A stretch of 64,000 nt of DNA from Symbiodinium natans (Eukaryota > Sar > Dinophyceae > Suessiales > Symbiodiniaceae). Below, in pieces: positions 1 to 8,500 of this stretch; position 1 is the stretch's first letter; each line of letters starts with the position of its first letter. Location of the stretch: assembly GCA_905221605.1 (NCBI GenBank), contig CAJNDS010000114.1, positions 1,028,958 through 1,092,957 on the forward strand. Direction: 5' to 3'. The notes under the pieces were generated by a model. The model did no database searches and had not been told where the DNA came from. It saw nothing but the letters and a program-made list of their open reading frames with translations. Position numbers and translations under genes: made by a program.

Positions 1-360
1 AAACAAGGTCAGCGCACACAATCCGCCAGACACAACAAGCAACCACCAAGCAAACAAACACCAAAGAAACAAAGCGAGCAATCGCGCTGAACTACTAGAT
101 ACCCCACGGACTCAGTACTCGAGGTCGTCAATGAAGTCCCGGTTCACAAGGAAGCACAGAGCTTGTGGGGGAATCGCAAATTGCGACATTGCCAGATTCT
201 CAAAACCACCATCATGTAGCCACTGGTGCGACAGCGGTTATTCAAACCGAGGTCATCAGAAGAGGTTCGGATCACGTACTCGTTGTCAAGGACAGACAAC
301 CGACACTCAATGGCGAAAGGATGTTGCAAGTCAGACTCCCTAGGGGGGATGAAAGATGTG

Positions 361-712
361 CATATGCCCCATGGTGGTCAGCCAGTGGGGACTTAACAGC
401 AAGAACAATCAAGGCAAGACCGGCCCAGGGCACTCCATGGTGGTCAGCCAGTGGAGTAGCTCCGAGTTTTGGGTGCTCCATTCACCTTGGCGTACAAGTG
501 CCCACCCAGAGAGGTGTCCGCGCCCGGCACAGGGGGCATATGCCCCATGGAGGTCAGCCAGTGGGGACTTAACAGCAAGAACAATCAAAGCAGGACCGGC
601 CCAGGGCACTCCATGGTGGTCAGCCAGTGGAGTAGCTCCGAGCACAGGGTTCTCCAGTCAACCTGGCGTACAAGTGCCCGCCCAGAGAGGTGCCCGCGCA
701 CGGCCAGAGGGG
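361..712. repeat. Tandem 176-bp direct repeat (two full units, third partial at 1441-1545)
   Basis: Unit a is 361-536 and unit b is 537-712; they differ at scattered positions only. Each begins CATATGCCCCATGG and itself holds two copies of the core ATGGTGGTCAGCCAGTGG (one copy has GAGG), about 70 bp apart. A partial third unit lies at 1441-1545 in the second 1-kb repeat, and a more decayed trace is seen near 2240-2280. This is a repeat within a repeat; no coding role is visible. Confidence 0.8.
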
Positions 713-788
713 GGGCGAGAGTAGCTGCAGCTACCGATTCCACGGGGAGAGTCCACAGCGAGTTACCAAACCCTTAACGCCACAGGGT

Positions 789-1150
789 TTATAATGACAA
801 CGAGGAACCTCCCAGTCCAGGCATCTCACACAAGGCCACGCAACCTTGGCGCTGGCCTGCGCATCGGCACGCATCAGGTCCCTCCAAACCCAAACCCGCG
901 AGGTACGTCGGTAAGGAGATGGGAGGGCTCACATCACATTGGTGCCGAAGTGCAAGGATCTCCATGGTATTGCTACTTTGGTCCAATCAGAGCCTTCAGG
1001 TAACATCCACGCGGGCGGGGAGCCCACTTGCCCTGCCGCAGGCCAAGCTCAGACGAGGGTGACCCTCAAGAGTCTCAAGAGGGCCAGGTTGTTCTACAAG
1101 TGGGGAATGGCTCCCTGCCAAGTCAGCGGGTGCATAATCTCCACGTAGAA
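789..1150 (-). pseudogene. Broken fragment of the hydrolase-like gene (relative of 59762-60631)
   Basis: On the minus strand, three-frame translation recovers the middle of the protein encoded at 59762-60631: HFYVE..HPL.WQGAI, then GSPPAWMLP(E/D)G, then ISLPTYL.GLG. The matches are split between frames and interrupted by stops, so it is a dead copy. It ends shortly after the GLG motif, so the C-terminal third is missing. It sits downstream of the giant minus-strand gene, while in the right arm the open hydrolase-like gene sits upstream of the giant gene. Confidence 0.65.
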
Positions 1151-1694
1151 GTGTCCACAGCCAGCGCGCCGAACTGCTAGGTCACCCTGTGCACTCAGTA
1201 CTCGAAATCGTCGAAGAGGCCGGGAGCACACATGTAGCACCGAGTGCGCAGGTGCGTCGCAAAATGCGACGTTGCCAGATTCACAAAACCACCATCATGC
1301 AGCCACCGATGCGAATACATTCAGCACCAGCCAAGGCCGTTCACGAGAAGGTTCACAAGTCCGCCATCACAGGTGGGGCATAGTCGTGCCTTGGCACGGG
1401 ACGTTGCAGGTGTCAACCTTCTTGATCCGAAGTATAAAGTTGCCCCATGGTGGTCAGCCAGTGGGGACTTAACAGCAAGAACAAAGGGTAGGACCAGCCC
1501 AGAGCACTCCATGGTGGTCAGCCAGTGGAGCCTCTCCGAGCACAAGGCGCAACGTTCTTTTGACTCACAAGAGTCTCGTCCGACGGCCAAAGCAGGCTTG
1601 ACTGCTTCGTTCCAATCAGAGCCATCAGGTAAACCCAAGCAGGCGGGGACCCCACCTGCCCCGCAGGAAGCGGGAGAGTCCCCCAGTCGAAACT

Positions 1695-2060
1695 TCGCAC
1701 TCAAGGCCAAGCAACTATCTCCTTGGCCGGTGAGGGTTGAGGGTTCAATAACCAGAATCAGACCCTCCATGCCCAAACCGACAGACGTCGGCGAGGAGAT
1801 GTGAGGGCTCACATCACGCTTGGCCACCTACCGATGGGGAGGTAGTCATGTATGGCTGCTTTGACGCAAGCAGAGATATACACCCAAGCAGGCAGGGAAC
1901 CCCGCAGCAACCCAAGCACAGGCGAGAATGGCTCTCGTGAAGGCCAGGTTGTCCACAGGTGCTCGATGGCACATTGCCAGGGAAGTGGAAACCTGATCTC
2001 CGCGTAGAAGTGTCCACAACCCAGAAGCAGCATCCCCTAGCTGGTCTCTCCCAATTGGCA
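1695..2060 (-). pseudogene. Second broken fragment of the hydrolase-like gene
   Basis: Minus-strand translation shows LLLGCGHFYAE..FPLPWQ.AIEHLW near 1950-2033, and further along P.HISSPT..GLG.EG near 1740-1800, matching in order the open gene at 59762-60631. The pieces are in different frames and separated by stops. The copy keeps more of the N-terminal part than the fragment at 789-1150. A few codons (SPHISSP) of a third copy are recognisable near 2450-2475. Confidence 0.65.
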
Positions 2061-2560
2061 TGACGCCGTTGTACGACAAGGGGGTGTCACCGTCCAGACG
2101 AGAGATGGTCAACACTCAAGTCCGAGGGGTTCACACACGGTCGTAGCACATAGAAGCAGGCAACCTGCCCGCCTAGAGGGGGCAGAGGAAAGGAGGATTG
2201 GCCGTTTTACCGATGACAAAGCTGGAACATCCAGGCAGGACCGGTCCAGGGTAGTCCGTGGCAGATGGCCAGTGGAGCAACCACGAAAGAAAGGCCCCCC
2301 GTTCCCACAGGCACACCGCGGGGCCGACCCAGAAGGGTGTTCACAGCTGCGAGCTGTAAGCACACAAAAGACAAGCACGATCCAACCCGTAGCATAGACC
2401 ACGAGAGGGTTGCCAAACCAAGAATATCCCGAGGTAGTCTTGCGGCATGTATCGGCGAGGAGATGTGAGGGCTCACATCACGCTAGGCAGCATGCCATGA
2501 AAGGACTTAATGGCGCGTTCGCATGGCGTCAGTAGGAGCCCTCAGATGACAGTTTGCTGT
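2061..2560. other. Gene-free spacer 3' of the giant gene
   Basis: Apart from short remnants of the upstream repeat (traces at 2240-2290 and 2450-2490), nothing codes here. The stop codon of the giant minus-strand gene lies at 2561-2563. No terminator or polyadenylation signal can be named with confidence. Confidence 0.5.
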
Positions 2561-5500
2561 CTATTGCCAGGAGCCATCCCAGTCCGGACGCCGGGAGCGA
2601 TGGCCAGCTGAGGTGGTATGGGAACGCGTACGGCTGGGCATGACCTGCATTGGAGGCAGCTCTTGCTCATCAACCCCCCACTCAGGGATGCCGTCCGGAA
2701 TGGGGATACGCATGTATCTTGTCATTGAGGTTTGGGCCGCGAGCCACATCACCCGGACAGCTTCCTGGATTTGCCTGTACTGCACAACACCTTCGTCCTT
2801 ATACTGAAAGGGGAAGGAGGTAACTGCAGCACGCAGGGCCGAAGGATCAGGGTCCTTGGGGGTGCCATGACAGTACATCCTAAACCAGAAGCTGTTGAGT
2901 CGCTGCTTGGTTGGATGTTTGGCTCGCATGAGCCCCTTAATGGCAGCCCAATGAGCAGTGGCTGCGTCATACCACGCATTTTGGGGACGTTGGGGCCCAT
3001 GCTTGGTGGGTGTGGTGCTGATCCCTTTCCAATGCGCATCAAAGATGACTGGCAGCCGGAAAGGGGCGGAGACATCCACTTCTCGCAAAGCTGCAAGGTC
3101 AGTGGTTCGCAGCTCCGAGAAGCGCCAATCATTCACCTGTGCCTCGGGTTCGTCCTCCGCGTCCGACATGTCATCCATCGGGCAGGGAGAGCCTTCGTTA
3201 GTTTCGGAAGAGATGCTGACGACCTCCGGCGAGGTTGCTGCAGTGTTCGCTTCCACAGGCGCAGCACAGGGCGAGGAGAGCAAGCACTCTAGGGGCAACA
3301 CTCGCCGTAGAAAAACAGCCATTCTGTGAGAAGTGTCAGGCCATTCCAAGTTAAAAACTGACCAAAAATGTTCAATGTTTTGGTTGGCCACCGAGGCCGC
3401 AAGAGCAAGCCGGATGGCGTCAAGGAAATGGGCAGGGGGGAGGTCCGGCCTAAATTCTTGATAGTGCCTTTGCCCAAGTGTCTCTGTGCCCTGCAGCGTG
3501 ATGCCTAGGAACGTATTCAGGCTGGGCTGGGCAAGCCTGGCCGTTTCCACGTCCGTGTGCTTAGCAGCTGCGGCCCATGCCTGCAAGGCTTCTTGGGAGG
3601 CCTGGCCAGTGACTTGTGGCAGTCCACTGTGCGCGTCCATCACATATTTGGTAGTAGGGCACTTGGGACACCGATAAGCGCGGCCAGCCAAGAAGGCCAC
3701 CATGGCTGCAGGCGGCACATTGATCTGCAGGTCAGTAATTTTATTGTCAGATTCAGGAAAACCAATAACAATGGGCAGCCCTGCCGTACGCTCCAGGGGA
3801 CCTTTTTGGTGGGACTCGAATGCGAGCAGAAGTGCACCCAGCCAATAATCTGGGTCAGCGTAGCTGAGCATTGCAGGAAAACTGGCATTGATGACACTCG
3901 GCAAGTCCGACACCGCAGAGAAAAGATCCGCGATGTACTGCGCTGTGGTAAGAAAGCCATACCCCACCAGGGACTCCGAAAGCCTTGCTTTGTCCAGCTG
4001 CGGGACCGGGCAATCCAACATTTCAGCAAGGTCGAAATGCTGCAATGCCCCCGACAATCTAAGGCACTGCGTGATGATAGGGTCATAAACCTTCAAATAC
4101 GCTGCCGGAAACGTTTCAGGCAGATGCAGTAGCGTGTCAGCGATTCCGATCAGCATATCCGAGTCTTGCAGCTGGTTCGGTATGCCGTTCAAAAACACCT
4201 CATAGGCCCTATATGCCCGAAGCTGCTGGCAGTGTGTTGTGAGGTGTTGCGAGTCACGCAGGTTCATGTAGGGCCGAGGTTTGACATTCTTACCAAAGTG
4301 ATGTCCCGCTGCAAGTGCGCGCCACATGAGATCACAGACCGAGACTGTGTTGCTCTGCATGATGGGTGCGCAGGCTGGGGCGCTGGGATCGCGGGTGCCG
4401 CTGGGCTCGCTAGGCCCTCGAGGCTTGGCTTTTGGTGGTTCCAGCTGCTGAGAGCCGTCTTTGTCCAAAGCGAGAGGCCGACTTTCCTTGCGAGCTTGGA
4501 CAGCGGGCACAGGCCTGGCGGGGATGGGCGTCAGGCCATGGGGAGGCATAGGGAGATACGATTTTGGTTCCGTCAGGCCAAGTGAGTCCGTGGGAGACTT
4601 AGCGCAAGGGGGCTGTGACGCCTCAACCGTCCTAATCCCATCCGGAGATGCTGTGTGCGTGGGCCGTGTCCGGGGGCTGGGTGGACGTCGTACGCCAGGC
4701 GGCGGGTCCCTAATGTTGCCGCCACTACGGGGTGGACACGAGGCGGCGCTACCCCCTCCGATCCTGTGATCAACTTCACTAGAGGGAGTCGTCACACAAG
4801 CATCCAGAGCAATAGGACTCGCGGCCGGCACAACCGCAGGCTCTTTCGTTGCAGGCTCCTTCGTCAGTGGTCCTCTCTCCCGCGTTGGGGTGCCGCAAGG
4901 GGTTCGGGAAACGTCCCGTTTAGCTGGCGGAGGCGGGCTGACAGCTGCCGCAATGGAGCCCCCCGCGGCCCGAGGCTTGAGCCATGGTGTACCCCACCGC
5001 TCGCCATGGCGCGCGTTGGTGGTAGCCTCGCCTTGGGCTGGCGACTGCTGCGGCGTAGGAACCTCGACTGCAGTAGCAACTACCACGTCGGGACTGTTAC
5101 TACCCGCGGGCACAGGGCTGTTTCCCGGAGAGTCCACATCAATCGCAGTTTCGGAGGCAGCCTTACCCGTACGAACAGGTAGGAGGTGAAGACCACGGGG
5201 GGCTCGCAGTATGCCGGCCTTGTGTTCGAAAGCCGGGTCAGCGCGTTGAGCAGATCCCCGCTTGGGCGGCATCCTAATGCTGGTGTCCCCTAGCAAGCAG
5301 GTGAGGTACTGGGCGACCCCATCTCCTTCCCTCACCGCCTGGAAGGGGACACAATACACAGCATTGGGCAGGGGCTCTAGGACGAAGCCGCGCGTTTGCA
5401 GACTAACAATGGTGCCCGAGTAGGAGTTGGAGGTGAAAGAGGGACTCCCCCATCCTTCTTGCTGAAGTGTGCGGTAAAAAACCCCCCGCTTATCTCCCCA

Positions 5501-8500
5501 GGTGGCCTTCAAAGCCCACGCTTGATGCAGGGGTGGTGTTCCAAAGAGGTCCAGCCCAACTTTGCGTTCCGCAGGCAGCACGACGCTGGCTACTGTCCGT
5601 TCTCGGAAGGCTTGCTTGTGTAATGCCGTTGCAATGCCAGGGCCATCCATGCTCCACAAGCTGGCTTGTGTGCGCACATATTCAGCGCATTCAATTAGGC
5701 CCCCGGTTGCGCAGGCCGCCATTTGGAAGCATGCACCTATACCATCAGAGTAGTGCGGTGCCACGAAAACCAAAGCCCCAAGCCCTCTCGTGAAGGAGGA
5801 GGTGGCTCGGGCAAACCCTGCCTCGCTACTAAACAGGAATCCAGAAGCCCGACATGTCACAAAGACACATATCCCAAATGTGGGGCCAGTGGAGCAGGCC
5901 GTGGTGATAGCGCCGAAGAAGCGTTTAAGGGACCCTATGCGATTCATGAGGAAGGTCCGAAACGTCACAAGGCTCCAAGTGTTGGGCGCGCCAGTCAGCG
6001 GGAAGTCTTCCGCGGTTTGGCAGGCTTCAAGTAGGCTCATATCGTCATCGCCCAGTGGGTCTGCGGGGAGACTCAACTGCAGCATAAACTTCATTTGGGT
6101 AACAATCCTGGCATACTGAGAGACCATCCCGATAGGGGAGTCAGGATAGACCTGGTGCCCAAAAGTGAGCACAATGTCCGCCAGGACCATGCTGAGGTCG
6201 TAGCTTCTGCCTATTTTGGTTTGGGTCTCATCCTGATCTTGCACCCGTACCCATCGACACGTTTCCATCCACCTGCCTGCAAGGCTACGCAGTGGCCGCC
6301 CGAGCAGGTGCTGCATCGTGGGACCTGGTGGCATACGTAGCCGAGGGACCCTGCCTATCAGCTCGAAGCGGCACGCCTCCGAGTACCGACATGCGTATAG
6401 AATGGCAGCAATCTCAGGAGGGAGGCGCATGGATGAACAGAGCGAGAGGTTGACAGCCGGTCCGACAATGGCCTTCAGCCCGGCGGCCTGCATGACTGTC
6501 TCGGCTTGCTTCGGTTTGACGATGCTTATACAGAGAATCGATTCCAGCATCGAGACCGCTGAGAACAATACCTCAGACGCTCCAGAGGAACGGTGGGGCT
6601 TGCCCCAAGAGGGCATCTCGCCTTGTCCCTTTTTCCACGGGCCGGAACTTTGGGCCGTTTGCCGCAAAAGGGCCGCAGGCAAGGTGGCTGGCGTGTGGAG
6701 GTCGGCAGGGACCGCATTGAGGCCACAAATCTTTTGCTCCAACAACTCCGTGACGAAGTGGTAATTGGGTCGCGATCCTCCAGCGGGCTGTCTGTGGTCG
6801 CCAATCATGACATCAAGTGCATGCTTGATGTGCGCCAGAATGGTGTTGGAACCAGGCGTGCCCAATTGCTGGGCTTCATCTCGGAGGAGCAACTCAACAT
6901 CCTTTAGACGGTTAATGAGCTGCGAGTAGGGAAAGCTAAGCCTTGCCACAATCGTACCATGTGTCGTGGCTACAAGTAGCCCCCGGTACAAATCGTGCAC
7001 ATCAAAAGGGAGCTTATGTGTGTCCTTCTCCTTGTTACCCGGTATGCGAACGATGCGGCTGCGAACAAATTCATTGCTAGCAGTCGTGAGCCTATCAACC
7101 GCTTCGACATAGGCCCGAACCGATTCATTGCCATGAGCGGTGTACAGGGTGAGCCGGCTCGTCAGGCACGCAAGGAGTACTCCTAGAAACGCGCAGGATC
7201 GTGTCTTCCCGCTGCCGGGCGCACCCGTTATGAATACAGAAGTACGATTAGCGGCCAGGCCGTACGAGCACGCTCCCAGCAGCGCTGCCAGGTGTCCGTC
7301 CGCCCCCCAAAAGGTATCACAGAGGCACGTAAGGAAGGCGGGACCAACCGCGAGCGCAAAGATGCTGGCTCGAGTCCTCGGATCGTGCTCGTTGCTCAAC
7401 GAGTCATGGGACAGGCGTAGACACTCCGCATGCCACAGCGCAGGAGTCCGGGCGTCCTCTTGGCCGGGCAGCGGAGAGTCAGGCAGCGTAGCTAACACGC
7501 CACTCAGCAGCGTCGGCGTCCATTCTTTGCGATAGGATTGTTCCTCCGCAAGCCAAAGGTTGAGGAAGCTTTGCAAGGGGTTGGAAGCCCCCGGACCCGC
7601 AGTAAGCGATGCCTGCGCAGCTTGCGTTTCGTGCTTGCCTCTGAAGACTTGGCAGACCTCCGGGTGAATGAGCTGTGCCCATGTGTCGTGCCAGTTCCCT
7701 CTCACCACTAGCCCGATAAGGAGGACAAGCACTAAATCTGTGAGAAAGCCCGGCAACCACTGTGGCTGCCGGATGGCATCAAGAGGCGAGTCTTCTAGCG
7801 GAACGCCCAATGCAACATGCTGCCTTTCCCTAGGCATGTGTAACAGAGCATCCCAAAGCGGGGTAGAGGCTCCTCCGGGCAGAACCTCAAGCTGGCTGAC
7901 TCTCGGCAGTGAGGGTCGTTGCGCGAATTGGTTGTGCTGTTCATCAGTCAAGAGCAGGGCAATGGTTATATTGACTGGCTGCATGGCCTTACTTTCTCCA
8001 GGGCCGGTGAAAAGCTTCTTCGGGGCAAGGAGCTCTATAAACATGCCTGGGTAGGCCACATCCCCCTTGTCTTCTCTCAAGGTAACCAGCAAAGCAGTGC
8101 CCTTGGCCGGCACTTTACCAGCGACAGCAAACCACTTTGTAGCCCAGTCAGGGACATCCGCCAACTCCGGTGTAAGGAGCATGACCGATGCCCTTGGGTA
8201 AACTCGATGGAGAAGGCAGATTGGCCATGTATGCGTGCCGGGCTTTATCGCCACAGGGGTGGCGGCCCGCTTGACCGCAGCTTGCTCTGGGTAGTGATAC
8301 TGTTCCGAGGGCTCCTCCTCGATTTCTGCTTCCGAGGCCATGGCTAAAAACTGATAACCCAGCATGTCAACCAGGCGCTCTAACGACAGGTGGGGGAGCC
8401 ACATACCCAAAACTAGTTTCATCGTGGGACCAAGTTCATGATACGGGGGCGGCAAATCAGCCAGATGCGGCTTGGCATCCGTCAGGAGGACTTGGGTACA

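Larger units (their letters stand above)
84..2030. repeat. Degenerate tandem repeat of about 1 kb, two units
   Basis: Two diverged copies of one long unit lie head to tail, roughly 84-1162 and 1163-2030. They share, in the same order, a segment around 'gaactRctag', 'actcagtactcga', a 'CCAGATTC(A/T)CAAAACCACC' stretch (205-225 and 1275-1295), the inner repeat at 361 and 1441, and a terminal minus-strand hydrolase-like gene fragment. A third, shorter remnant continues to about 2480, where the 'gaggagatgtgagggctcacatcacg' region recurs. No ORF of convincing length is present. The short plus-strand frames here follow the repeats and look incidental. The array lies just 3' of the giant minus-strand gene. 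Confidence 0.7.

Noticed and set aside
165-724. Plus-strand frames of 122-135 codons in the left repeats
   Set aside because: They repeat with the 176-bp unit, have no domain, and lie antisense or adjacent to decayed hydrolase fragments.
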